From positions 1 to 22,983 of IMG/VR virus record IMGVR_UViG_3300032223_000078: a stretch of 22,983 nucleotides of DNA; one strand, given 5' to 3'. Position 1 is the first letter of the stretch, and each line of letters starts with the position of its first letter. Positions 14,450 through 22,104 of the stretch are shown here, piece after piece. Both the position numbers and the translations under genes were made by a program. The stretch is from a virus. The notes under the pieces are model-generated. The model saw only the letters and a list, made by a program, of their open reading frames with translations, was not told the origin of the DNA and made no database searches.

Positions 14450-15100
14450 TTATATCAGTAATAATATCGCAGCCTCATCGTCTAGTTCTTGCAAACGCAT
14501 CGCTTCGTGAATAGCTAACTGGGTTTGAACCCTGATTAACTCTTGCCGTAACATTGCGCCATGCAATAGTTCTTGTTGTTCTTTAACAAGTCTAGCGATG
14601 GTATCGTCAAATTTCGTTAATTCTGACGGTATATCAGCGCTAACCTCTTGAATGGATTGTACTTTATTTTTCTTTTGTTTGGGTGTTGGGTCAATTAACT
14701 TTTTAATGCCAGCTTTACGAGCTTCTTGTGCAGCTTTATAAGCATCTAATTTCTTGCGTTCAGCTTGGGCTAATTTCTTTTGAATACGCTTTAAACGGTC
14801 ACGCTCTTGTTTAGTAAATCCATCGTGAGTATCTAAAACAACAACACCATTTTGACCTTGAATATTAGCCGTATCATCTTGGTCTGTAGCGCTAATTGTG
14901 CCTGTAATGCCAGTAGCCGTTACAGTACCAGCAATAGTCGCAGTATCGTTTTGGTCTGTAGCACTAATATAACCAAGTGACTCATCATACCCATTAATAC
15001 TAGCGGTATCATTTTGGTCGGTAGCAAAAATCGTACCAGTAATAACTGGTAGCAATATATCCGATATCGGATTAGTCGAAAATGGTCTAAAGCCGAGCAT
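14450..15100 (-). CDS. Repeat-bearing coiled-coil phage protein
   Basis: A 216-aa protein starting at ATG 15100 in a TAATG overlap. Residues 1-90 hold three copies of ATDQNDTAxIxG (26-37, 47-58, 71-82) with Gly/Thr/Ile-rich strands between, likely a small beta-repeat domain. Residues ~95-215 are strongly helical and charged (TKQERDRLKRIQKKLAQAER, KKLDAYKAAQEARKAGIKKL, KFDDTIARLVKEQQELLHGA), a probable coiled coil. This N-terminal beta-repeat plus C-terminal helix design occurs in other aquatic phage virion proteins. Its place after the fibre suggests a fibre accessory or structural role. Function is not known. The last residues (DDEAAILLLI) overlap the upstream extension of the glycosyltransferase frame. 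Confidence 0.6.
   Translation of the reverse strand: MLGFRPFSTNPISDILLPVITGTIFATDQNDTASINGYDESLGYISATDQNDTATIAGTVTATGITGTISATDQDDTANIQGQNGVVVLDTHDGFTKQERDRLKRIQKKLAQAERKKLDAYKAAQEARKAGIKKLIDPTPKQKKNKVQSIQEVSADIPSELTKFDDTIARLVKEQQELLHGAMLRQELIRVQTQLAIHEAMRLQELDDEAAILLLI
14855..15025 (-). repeat. Three imperfect repeats encoding ATDQNDTAxIxG
   Basis: The repeats fall at residues 26-37, 47-58 and 71-82 of the 216-aa protein, with spacing of 21 and 24 residues. DNA copies share GCTACAGACCAAAACGATAC-like cores with mainly synonymous changes, so they are divergent rather than recent. They are translated in frame and belong to the gene. Confidence 0.8.
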
Positions 15101-15450
15101 TATTCAGCTTTAACTTCTATCCAAGAAGTTGTTAATTCATCCCAAATATATTTTTTATAATCTATAGGTGTAGGAACTGGTGATTCCCATAACCAAGTAG
15201 ATTTATTTAAATTCCAGCTTGGATAAGGTTGTGGTGCATAAAATACATCATTTTTTGAATCGTATGTATAACCAATTCCAGCATAGTTACCTCTTAATGG
15301 TCTTCCTTCTGGATGTTGATTTCCAAAAGTATTATAAGAAGTTTGAATCCAATCTCCAGGACTTGAATCTATAAATGTATTAAAAAAATCTTGTTCAGCA
15401 ACTATAACTTGAACAACTTTCCCATCAACGATTTTGGCAAAATGACTCAT
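15100..15450 (-). CDS. Conserved small virion-associated protein of aquatic phages
   Basis: A 116-aa protein, ATG 15450 overlapping the fibre stop by four bases (ATGA) with GGAAG nine bases upstream. Distinctive motifs are SHFAKIVDGKVVQVIVAEQD, WIQTSYNTFGNQHPEG, LRGNYAGIGYTYDSKNDVFY and APQPYPSWNLN. I recognise this combination (WxQTSYNTxG...LRxNYAGIGYTYD...PxPYPSW) from a small family widespread in marine and freshwater phages, including cyanophages, next to structural genes. Its function is not established. The aromatic, Pro-rich composition suggests a compact beta protein attached to the tail or fibre. It directly follows the long fibre and precedes the repeat protein. Confidence 0.8.
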   Translation of the reverse strand: MSHFAKIVDGKVVQVIVAEQDFFNTFIDSSPGDWIQTSYNTFGNQHPEGRPLRGNYAGIGYTYDSKNDVFYAPQPYPSWNLNKSTWLWESPVPTPIDYKKYIWDELTTSWIEVKAE

Positions 15451-17744
15451 GCTGTATAACTTCCAGAAGATGTAAATTTAAGAATAGTATTGCTTCCTGA
15501 TGTTGTTACTGTAGGTGAGCCTGAAGTTGTGCCTGAATAGCTTGCTGTAGGTACGGAAAGAATTACTACTCCTGAACCGCCATTAGCTCCTGCACCTAAA
15601 GTAGCACTAGTTCCACCACCTCCACCACCAGTATTTGTAGTTCCTGCTGTTCCTGCTGCTCCTGCTTGACCTCCATTACCGCCACCTCCTGTGCCACCAG
15701 AACCAGCTATGTCACTACCGCCATTAAATGCACCGCCGCCACCACCTCCAGCATAATAAACAGATGAACCTGTAATAGCAGATGAAATTCCTATACCACC
15801 ACTACCAGAAGGGCCTGGGTCATTAGTACCAGAATTTCCACCAACTGCTCCAGCTCCGCCACCACCACCTGTACCAGCACCAGTACTAAAGTTATATCCT
15901 CTTCCACCAGCGTTTCCTTGTCCAGAAGTTCCAGATGCTCCAAGCTCATGACCGCTATTGTATTGTCCACCACCACCACTACCGCCAGAAGAAGCGGAGG
16001 CAGTAGCACTTCCTCCAGCACCACCACCACCGCCTATAGCTGTAGTTAAACCAGTAATAGATGAATTAGAACCATTACCACCAGTAGCAACTGAAACTCC
16101 AGTACCACCAGCTCCTACAGTTATTGTATAAACTGAACTAGCAGTTAAAGTTGTAGTTCCTGTTAATAAACCGCCAGCACCGCCACCACCACCAGCAGCT
16201 CCACCGCCAGCAGCTCCACCGCCAGCAACCATTAAATAAGATGCAGTATAAGTAATTACATTTGTTAAAAGAGGTGTCCATCCAACAACAGAACCATAAA
16301 CTTCGTATGCTTGTATTGTTGTGTTGTATCTAGTTGTTCCATTTACAGGGCTAGATGGTCTTTGTGCAGTTGTTCCGCTTGGCGGAATAAAGCCACCAGT
16401 ATTTGCACTAGCGTCTACATTGTTTGATGCAACAACAAGTCCAGCAGAAAATGCAGGATTAGAACCAGAGCCTCCAGAAACTAATGTTTGTCCGCTTGTG
16501 CCTGAAGCCAAACCACCAAAAGAACCAGAATTGTTATATTGAAGCTGACCTGTAGTTCCAGCAGGAGAACCTGATGATGGGGCAGAACTAACCCAAGCAG
16601 AGCCATTAGAAGTTAGTACATTACCTGTAGTTCCTGCGCTTGTAAGACCTGTACCACCGTTAGAAATTGGTAATGCTGTACCGCTATAAGTGATAGCCAA
16701 AGTACCGCTAGTAGTAATAGGTGAGCCTGAAATAGAAAAAACAGAAGGAACTGTTGCAGCTACAGAAGTTACTGTGCCAGCGCCTTTACCATTAAATGTA
16801 TTCCAATCGGTTGAGGTTAAATAACCGTTTGTTGTACCATTGGCGGCAGCCATGCTAATAGCAGGAGTTGTGCCACCGCTAGAAACTACTGGGGCTGTAC
16901 CTGTAACGCTTGTAACTGTGCCTGTGGTCGGTGTAGTCCATGTAGGAGTTGAAGCATTACCTTGGCTAGTTAATACTTGACCAGCCGTACCATAGTTATT
17001 TGTGCCAGTAATGTCAGTATTTAAACCAATAGAACCTGTAGCGTTAATCACATGGGCTGATTGCCCTGTTGTACCCCAAGCTAAATAAGTCTTTTTACCA
17101 TTGCCTGAACCTAAAGTTATATCACCATCGTGGCCTGAGTAGTAAATACCATTATTAAGACTAAAGAAGTCAGCAGGAGTTCCAGCACTATAAACAGATG
17201 AATTCATGCCAAACTCACCGTAATAAGTTGAGTCTGTGCCTAAATCATTACTTAATACATAATTTGTAGATGCGCCAGCAGTACCTGATTTGTTTTGCAA
17301 AACAGATTGCAAATAGCTGCCCGATATTGTTGCGCCTGAAGCAAATCCTGAATTAGAAGCATTAAAACTTAATACAGGCGTTGTACTGGTAGTAGAGTTT
17401 GTAGCTAACTGAGGAACTGTTGCTGTTCCTATTGCATCAAGATAAACCGACTTACCAGCAGGATAGTCGCCAAATACATAAAGAGTGCCTGTAAAGCTAA
17501 CCAAAGCATTAGAGTTACTGGATGCAAGTACAGTATCACGGCTTAATGTGCCAGCACCAACAGTACCTAGACCGACTTCCCATAAAGAGCCACCAGCATT
17601 GTAGATAGTGTAATAAGTCGTATTACCGTTGCCAACGGCTGAAGAAAAAGTCTGAAACTGAGTAACAGCACCAGCCAGGGTTAATGTCCCTGTGCCTGTC
17701 GTTGTACTGGTTTCCTGTACTCTGTCTTTAAGAATAAGTGCCAT
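15447..17744 (-). CDS. Long tail fibre with Gly-rich C-terminal tip
   Basis: A 765-aa fibre-like protein. Residues 1-115 (ALILKDRVQETSTTTGTGTL, TLAGAVTQFQTFSSAVGNG, AGTLSRDTVLASSN) form a common phage fibre N-terminus. A long Thr/Ser/Gly beta region contains typical units (VTSVTGTAPVVSSGGTTPAI, LPISNGGTGLTSAGTTGNVL, TGQLQYNNSGSFGG). Residues ~504-740 are a Gly-rich domain (LMVAGGGAAGGGAAGGGGGA, YTITVGAGGTG) like the Gly_rich_2 domain of phage fibre tips, which may form polyglycine-helix structures as in phage adhesins. ATG 17744 has AAAGG that overlaps the previous stop. It probably binds the host surface, and a Gly-rich tip is a family hallmark of changeable receptor binding. No S74 chaperone or depolymerase motif is visible. 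Confidence 0.85.
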   Translation of the reverse strand: MALILKDRVQETSTTTGTGTLTLAGAVTQFQTFSSAVGNGNTTYYTIYNAGGSLWEVGLGTVGAGTLSRDTVLASSNSNALVSFTGTLYVFGDYPAGKSVYLDAIGTATVPQLATNSTTSTTPVLSFNASNSGFASGATISGSYLQSVLQNKSGTAGASTNYVLSNDLGTDSTYYGEFGMNSSVYSAGTPADFFSLNNGIYYSGHDGDITLGSGNGKKTYLAWGTTGQSAHVINATGSIGLNTDITGTNNYGTAGQVLTSQGNASTPTWTTPTTGTVTSVTGTAPVVSSGGTTPAISMAAANGTTNGYLTSTDWNTFNGKGAGTVTSVAATVPSVFSISGSPITTSGTLAITYSGTALPISNGGTGLTSAGTTGNVLTSNGSAWVSSAPSSGSPAGTTGQLQYNNSGSFGGLASGTSGQTLVSGGSGSNPAFSAGLVVASNNVDASANTGGFIPPSGTTAQRPSSPVNGTTRYNTTIQAYEVYGSVVGWTPLLTNVITYTASYLMVAGGGAAGGGAAGGGGGAGGLLTGTTTLTASSVYTITVGAGGTGVSVATGGNGSNSSITGLTTAIGGGGGAGGSATASASSGGSGGGGQYNSGHELGASGTSGQGNAGGRGYNFSTGAGTGGGGGAGAVGGNSGTNDPGPSGSGGIGISSAITGSSVYYAGGGGGGAFNGGSDIAGSGGTGGGGNGGQAGAAGTAGTTNTGGGGGGTSATLGAGANGGSGVVILSVPTASYSGTTSGSPTVTTSGSNTILKFTSSGSYTA
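16186..16230 (-). repeat. Three tandem 15-bp units encoding Gly/Ala repeats
   Basis: Plus-strand units ccaccaccagcagct, ccaccgccagcagct and ccaccgccagcaacc run end to end within the Gly-rich part of the fibre (residues about 505-519). They encode short A-A-G-G-G type steps. Differences between copies are one to three bases. In-frame expansion or loss could change tip length. Confidence 0.75.
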
Positions 17745-17752
17745 ATAAACCT

Positions 17753-18157
17753 TTAAGCATTACCACGAATAATTGTGCCAGCAGTAATAGCAACTGTTTG
17801 ACCTGAAGATATAGTCGTACTATTTAGGTTCATATCAGCGCCAGAAGTGCCTACAGAGCCATCCATTACTACAGTTGTACCATCTGACTTAACTATGCGG
17901 AAAAAGGTCGCTGTGCTTGATGCTACGGCTGTACCGCTTGTGACTGAACCTAAAGTAATAGTACCGTTAGAATCTGTACCAAAAGAACCACTAACTACTA
18001 AGCTAACTAATAAAGTTTGAGTAGAAATAGCAGTATTAGCGTTAGTTGGCTGAGTACCGTCATAAAGGCGAATAATTGAACCAGAGCCAGCATAGGTAAT
18101 TAAACCTGTTTGCTGTGCATCTCTAGTGCCGTTTGAATACTTTAGGTTCGAGGCCAT
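17753..18157 (-). CDS. Small beta-rich virion protein
   Basis: 134 aa from ATG 18157, which overlaps the portal TGA as TGATG with GGAG seven bases upstream. A reading with TTG at 18160 adds one residue and is not needed. The sequence is Thr/Ser/Gly-rich with alternating strands: GSGSIIRLYDGTQPTNANTA, LGSVTSGTAVASSTATFFRI and VKSDGTTVVMDGSVGTSGAD. This order (IRLYxGTQP, then TATFFRIVKxDGTTVVMDGSVGTSGADxNLN) is a family I recognise in many phages and prophages, where it lies near structural genes. It is probably a small virion component such as a decoration or fibre-base protein. Its exact role is unknown. The location between portal and long fibre supports structural function. Confidence 0.7.
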   Translation of the reverse strand: MASNLKYSNGTRDAQQTGLITYAGSGSIIRLYDGTQPTNANTAISTQTLLVSLVVSGSFGTDSNGTITLGSVTSGTAVASSTATFFRIVKSDGTTVVMDGSVGTSGADMNLNSTTISSGQTVAITAGTIIRGNA

Positions 18158-20418
18158 CAATTAACTCCAATAATCTTGCCGTTTGCATCACGGACAACTT
18201 GTTTAGGTTGCGACAGTTTGTGCATCAAAGCAGCTACCATTTGTGTCAACTGAGCGTTGGTTTGTTGCATATTTTCCATTGCTGGTTGTAGTGGATGATT
18301 TGCCATTTGTGAGAATCCCATCGTATCTTGTAGGTTGCGAGCTTGGTCAACTGCTTCAATGTAGGCTTCTGAACCATCTGTCAGACCAGCATTGATTCGA
18401 GCAGTTTCTATTTTAGTCGAATTATCTAAATAAGCTAAGAGGATAGACTTATTATTGTCTATTTCAAGCTTCATCTTAGTGAGTTGCGCTTCCATGTTCA
18501 TTTCTTCCATGTTGCGTTTTTCTTCTAACTGGAATTTAAGCTGATTCTCTTGGGCTTGATACTCTTGTTTAGCCTTTTCAAGCTCATTAGCCATCTGCAT
18601 CTTCTGTTGCTCAAGTTGCGATTGTTGTTGCATCTTCTGTTGGTCAGCTTGAATCTGCATTTGCATCTTCTGAATCTCTGGAGGTGGCGGTTTAGGCTGT
18701 CCTTCTGATTTCTTAGCAGTTTCACGAATCTTATCGGCTGTTTCGTCAATAATGCCTTCTAACTGCTTGCCAGCCCTAAATGCGGTAACGCTAAATTTAA
18801 GCATTTCCATGAGCATAGGAGCTAGTTCAGGTTGTGATGCTGCGGCAGGAAGGGCAGTTTGCATAAATCCACCGACTGCTTGCAAGAAAGCCATGCGGTT
18901 GTTCTTTTCAGATTCCTCATCTTGGAAAATCATTGAATCAGAGGTGACTTCAATACGGAAATTAGCGGCTGATTCGTTACGCAATAGCTCTAAAGCCTGG
19001 GGAATCAACTGTTGGTCTTGTGGACTCAACTGGTTTGACCCTGAAATCTTCAGAATGGTGTCATCTGTGAAATGATTACAGATAATCTGCGCTTTGATTT
19101 GTAACAATTTGGTAGCAAAGTCCACAACATTGTGTTGCATGGTCTTTAAACGACCCATAGCGTTGTTAGACTTGATAATCTGAGCGCCTAGCGTTTCATT
19201 AGGGTCTGTTTGACCTCTTTGAATATCGGCAATACCCATGATTTCATAGATTTGATTCTTAACTTGCTCCATTGCTTGATAACATTGTTGCAATGCGGCA
19301 GCAAAAGGAGCGATGTCAACTAAATCAATAGCACCTTTCATACCTTGCTTCTCAGCAAAAGCACCCCAGTTTTTAACAGGGATTAAAGCGTTGTTTTCGC
19401 CTTCAGAGAATAAGCGTTGTAACTCAGAGTTTGAAGCATCGTAAACACCACGCACTTTCAATGCGTTAATTAAGCCATCAATGCGGTCTGAAAGCGTGTC
19501 CAATTCCCTAGCTTGGTCTTGGTACATCGTAAAATCAGGTATTGGCTCTAGGCTCTCTGTAGTGATGGTGGAATATAAAGGTTTCGGACAAGGCCAGAAT
19601 CCTTCTAATTGCAATGGGTCATCACGCTCATCTAAAATCTTGCCTAAAGACTTGCTAATCCATAAGACCTTGCCTGTTTCTTTATCCCAAATCTCATAGA
19701 TAAGGGCTTCATAAGAGCCTTCAACTGGCTTTTCTGAACGCTTTAAATCTTCTGGCTTAGTATCCAATGGAATTTTGCCACCAATTTCTTCACCAAAACG
19801 CTCTACCAATGCAGGGCGATTCATGTAAACCTTGCGCCAGACTGCGGTTACTTCTTCCCAAGTCCTAGCAACTGTATGCCCAAAGTCACGCCAATGCACA
19901 TAATCTACAGGGCAGCACTCATATTCAATGCGCTCTTGATTCTCAGCTTCCATGCCACCAGGCGTTTCAGACTCATCAATATCTTCTGTTACTTGATAGC
20001 CGTCATCGGGTTCACCTTCTTGGCCGCCTTCAATATGTGGCTCATAGCGTACCCATGCAGTACCACGACCACCCAATAAGCGGTCAAGTACAGCGTAGTT
20101 CATTGAAGCTTTGTAGTCACCATAATGCTCAAGCTCAAACTCTAAAGCTCGTTCTAGCATCATAGAAGCAACACGACCAATAGGGTCGTTATCTCTAAAT
20201 CTACGGCTTACATCTGGGCGTGGCAGTCTAGCAAAGATAGCTGGCTGGATAGTCTGTACATTAGACCAAAGAATATTAAAACGAGCATTAGGGTTGTTTT
20301 GAAAGCGACTATCGTCTTTATACCTACGAATAATGCGGTCAGTACGATTTTCCCATTTCTTATAGGTTCGCTCGTAACCCATGATTTGGTTGTACCAACT
20401 CTCGTATGTATGCTTCAT
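18157..20418 (-). CDS. Portal protein, P22-like family
   Basis: A 753-aa protein directly after the large terminase, with ATG 20418 in a TAATG overlap and a GGGAG ribosome site. The N-terminus has an aromatic and Arg-rich helix block (YERTYKKWENRTDRIIRRYK) and a portal-like segment (NVQTIQPAIFARLPRPDVSR). The middle contains CPVDYVHWRDFGHTVARTWE and the stem/crown motif PIPDFTMYQDQARELDTLSD. ADIQRGQTDPNETLGAQII near residue 400 is characteristic of the P22-type portal family. Residues ~580-670 are a very Gln-rich coiled coil (QMQIQADQQKMQQQSQLEQQ), as in the barrel or crown helices. The dodecameric portal forms the DNA channel and docks the terminase. The length is close to that of the P22 portal. 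The gene immediately follows TerL, the canonical order. Confidence 0.88.
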   Translation of the reverse strand: MKHTYESWYNQIMGYERTYKKWENRTDRIIRRYKDDSRFQNNPNARFNILWSNVQTIQPAIFARLPRPDVSRRFRDNDPIGRVASMMLERALEFELEHYGDYKASMNYAVLDRLLGGRGTAWVRYEPHIEGGQEGEPDDGYQVTEDIDESETPGGMEAENQERIEYECCPVDYVHWRDFGHTVARTWEEVTAVWRKVYMNRPALVERFGEEIGGKIPLDTKPEDLKRSEKPVEGSYEALIYEIWDKETGKVLWISKSLGKILDERDDPLQLEGFWPCPKPLYSTITTESLEPIPDFTMYQDQARELDTLSDRIDGLINALKVRGVYDASNSELQRLFSEGENNALIPVKNWGAFAEKQGMKGAIDLVDIAPFAAALQQCYQAMEQVKNQIYEIMGIADIQRGQTDPNETLGAQIIKSNNAMGRLKTMQHNVVDFATKLLQIKAQIICNHFTDDTILKISGSNQLSPQDQQLIPQALELLRNESAANFRIEVTSDSMIFQDEESEKNNRMAFLQAVGGFMQTALPAAASQPELAPMLMEMLKFSVTAFRAGKQLEGIIDETADKIRETAKKSEGQPKPPPPEIQKMQMQIQADQQKMQQQSQLEQQKMQMANELEKAKQEYQAQENQLKFQLEEKRNMEEMNMEAQLTKMKLEIDNNKSILLAYLDNSTKIETARINAGLTDGSEAYIEAVDQARNLQDTMGFSQMANHPLQPAMENMQQTNAQLTQMVAALMHKLSQPKQVVRDANGKIIGVN

Positions 20419-21767
20419 TAATATCTCCCTGCCGTCTTGACTTTGTTATGTTTCCATAAGTCATTAAGGCTTACATCAGTTTGTCCAACATAAAGCCCTT
20501 TGATTTCATCATCTTTGGGCAATGCTTTTTCTTCTTCTCGCCAGGCAATACTCAACATCCTAAATGCGTCAGCACCGTGAGAAGTCCAATCGTGTCTAGG
20601 TTTATCCCTAAATACTTTCTTATCTTCATCGTACTCACGCTGATATTGCCGTAAACATTCAATGCCATCGTCACACTTTGTATCGAACCAAGCTCTCATC
20701 AATGCAAGCCTACTTGCTTGAATTCCGTCTTGAAGCGATAAACTTGGGACAATTTTCATCTTTTCTAATGGAATTTTAACACTTAATTGCTCAATGATGC
20801 TTTTACCATTGGAAGCTAAAGTCTTAGCTCTAGCGTCATGCGGTAGCCAATGTATTCCATAGTTGTATCCATACTCACGCTCTTTAGATTGGATTAGCCC
20901 TGTGTAGTAAGCAATAGGCTGACCATTGGATGAATGGTAGTCAAGGACACGGATTTCCCCATGTACGACTTGATACCACCAGATACTTGTATCGTCTGAA
21001 TAGCCTAAGTCCCAGGCAGTATGTACAGGGAATAATGGGTCATGCTCTACATTAGTTATGCGCCCAGAGTCAGTTAATGCTCTCATCTCTTTACCGTAGA
21101 AAGCACCTAAGATTGCAGATTCAAAGTCACACTCAAACTCTTGTAAATATTGGTCTTGGCTCATCATCTTTGCGGCATCTGCCAATTCTGAAGTTGGAAT
21201 AAGCTCAGTCTGACTAGCTCTAAGCGTCTTTACATACCATTCAGGGTTGTTTAAAGCATTGCTATATACATCCCAGAAGCTATTATGGCCTTTAGGCGTA
21301 CCAATAAAGACAGCCCATCCTAGCCTATCCGCAAGCAAAGGGCGAATAATCTCACCCCAAATTCTAGGGCTGCGCATATCAGCGTATTCATCAAGAACAA
21401 TGCCATCAAGGTAAAGACCACGCAAGGCATCAGGATTATCAGCACCAAACAGTCTAATCCTTGCTCCAGTAATGAGTTCGACCCATAGCTCAGATTGATT
21501 AGCCTTGGAAAGCACAGGTTGAGCAAACCTTTGGAGATAGTCCCATGCAATATTCTTAGCCTGGCTGTAATACGGAGCAACATAGGCATATCTGCCATCT
21601 TCTTTACCTTCCATTAATGCTTTATATATAAGGTCGTTGATACACGCTACAGTCTTGCCACAGCGTCTATGGGCTACAACGATAGACCAGCGCTCTTGGC
21701 GCTCATGGAAATCTAAGAATACATCTCTAGGCTTGTAATCAAGCTCTATATCTATTACTTCTTCCAA
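20418..21767 (-). CDS. terL: Terminase large subunit
   Basis: A 449-aa ATPase-nuclease that drives DNA into the prohead. Walker A is HRRCGKT (residues 33-39), Walker B is YLDGIVLDE (119-127, acidic Asp126 and catalytic Glu127), and a coupling motif is FIGTPKG (154-160). The C-terminal nuclease shows WDLGYSDDT with Asp253, LDYHS with Asp276, HDARAK with Asp311 and SHGADAFR with Asp400, consistent with an RNase H-like fold cutting DNA. Length is normal for a podovirus terminase. The start is TTG at 21767; no ATG or GTG exists between it and the upstream in-frame TGA. The next Met lies at residue 52, inside the ATPase and beyond the Walker A, so it cannot be the start. The gene overlaps the small-subunit gene by 13 bases and has a poor ribosome site, suggesting coupling. 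Packaging mechanism (pac or cos) cannot be read from this. Confidence 0.93.
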   Translation of the reverse strand: MEEVIDIELDYKPRDVFLDFHERQERWSIVVAHRRCGKTVACINDLIYKALMEGKEDGRYAYVAPYYSQAKNIAWDYLQRFAQPVLSKANQSELWVELITGARIRLFGADNPDALRGLYLDGIVLDEYADMRSPRIWGEIIRPLLADRLGWAVFIGTPKGHNSFWDVYSNALNNPEWYVKTLRASQTELIPTSELADAAKMMSQDQYLQEFECDFESAILGAFYGKEMRALTDSGRITNVEHDPLFPVHTAWDLGYSDDTSIWWYQVVHGEIRVLDYHSSNGQPIAYYTGLIQSKEREYGYNYGIHWLPHDARAKTLASNGKSIIEQLSVKIPLEKMKIVPSLSLQDGIQASRLALMRAWFDTKCDDGIECLRQYQREYDEDKKVFRDKPRHDWTSHGADAFRMLSIAWREEEKALPKDDEIKGLYVGQTDVSLNDLWKHNKVKTAGRY

Positions 21768-22054
21768 GACACGACCATGCGTTGTGGTGCAGTAGCATCT
21801 CCTACTACTTCAGTACGAGCTAGTTTAGGCACATGATATTCAGATACTGCCATTAGGCAATCGAATGCAACTTTAGGGCCGTGCTTAGGGTCACTAGCAA
21901 TCGATTCTAGCCACTCTTGCATACGCTCGGAGTTGGCATCGACAAAGTTAGCAAACGCCTCACGAGCCTTCGCAGTAGCCTTGTTGGGCGTTCCTTTAGG
22001 TCTGCCAGCTCTATTTAGATTGCCTTCTACAGTTTTCGATACTTTATTTTCCAT
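21755..22054 (-). CDS. terS: Putative terminase small subunit
   Basis: A 99-aa protein immediately before the large terminase. The N-terminus has a GRPKGTPNKATAKAREAF motif (residues ~17-34), a basic AT-hook-like and helix-turn-helix-adjacent pattern common in small phage DNA-binding proteins. A helix (NFVDANSERMQEWLESIAS) and a C-terminal block (YHVPKLARTEVVGD) follow. The gene overlaps the large subunit, and the size and composition match small terminase proteins of aquatic podoviruses, which recognise the packaging start and form a ring. A DNA-binding motif is visible, but the terminase role is inferred from position. ATG 22054 is used; an upstream ATG four bases away is out of frame. Confidence 0.7.
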   Translation of the reverse strand: MENKVSKTVEGNLNRAGRPKGTPNKATAKAREAFANFVDANSERMQEWLESIASDPKHGPKVAFDCLMAVSEYHVPKLARTEVVGDATAPQRMVVSWKK

Positions 22055-22104
22055 ACATTCTCAAGTAGTTGATTTGTAAGGACTTTATTCTACTACAAAA
22101 TTTA
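22055..22104. other. Intergenic gap before small terminase gene, with a small inverted repeat
   Basis: Fifty A/T-rich bases separate the 57-aa gene and the small terminase gene. The largest structure is TTTGTA (22073-22078) with TACAAA (22094-22099), and an alternative pairing of GTAGT with ACTAC. No good minus-strand sigma70-like promoter is visible. A small-terminase binding or regulatory site is possible but unsupported. Confidence 0.3.

Noticed and set aside
15791-16030. 79-codon Val/Leu-rich minus-strand frame inside the Gly-rich fibre tip
   Set aside because: GGT/GGA repeats read in another frame produce Val/Leu/Glu runs, so it is a by-product of the repeat sequence.
15600-16230. CCACCACC-type runs on the plus strand considered as an independent repeat array or CRISPR-like element
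   Set aside because: There are no regular spacers. The runs are simply glycine codons (GGT/GGA/GGC) of the fibre tip.
18157-18160. TTG start adding one residue to the 134-aa protein
   Set aside because: ATG at 18157 has better spacing from GGAG and gives the same protein without the extra codon.
18525-18749. 74-codon Arg/Asn-rich frame in the portal gene's coiled-coil region
   Set aside because: It arises from CAG/CAA/AAG-rich codons of the Gln-rich helix in a shifted frame, with no ribosome site.
21320-21598. 92-codon frame within the large terminase
   Set aside because: It overlaps the ATPase Walker B and coupling region of a firmly identified gene in a different frame.
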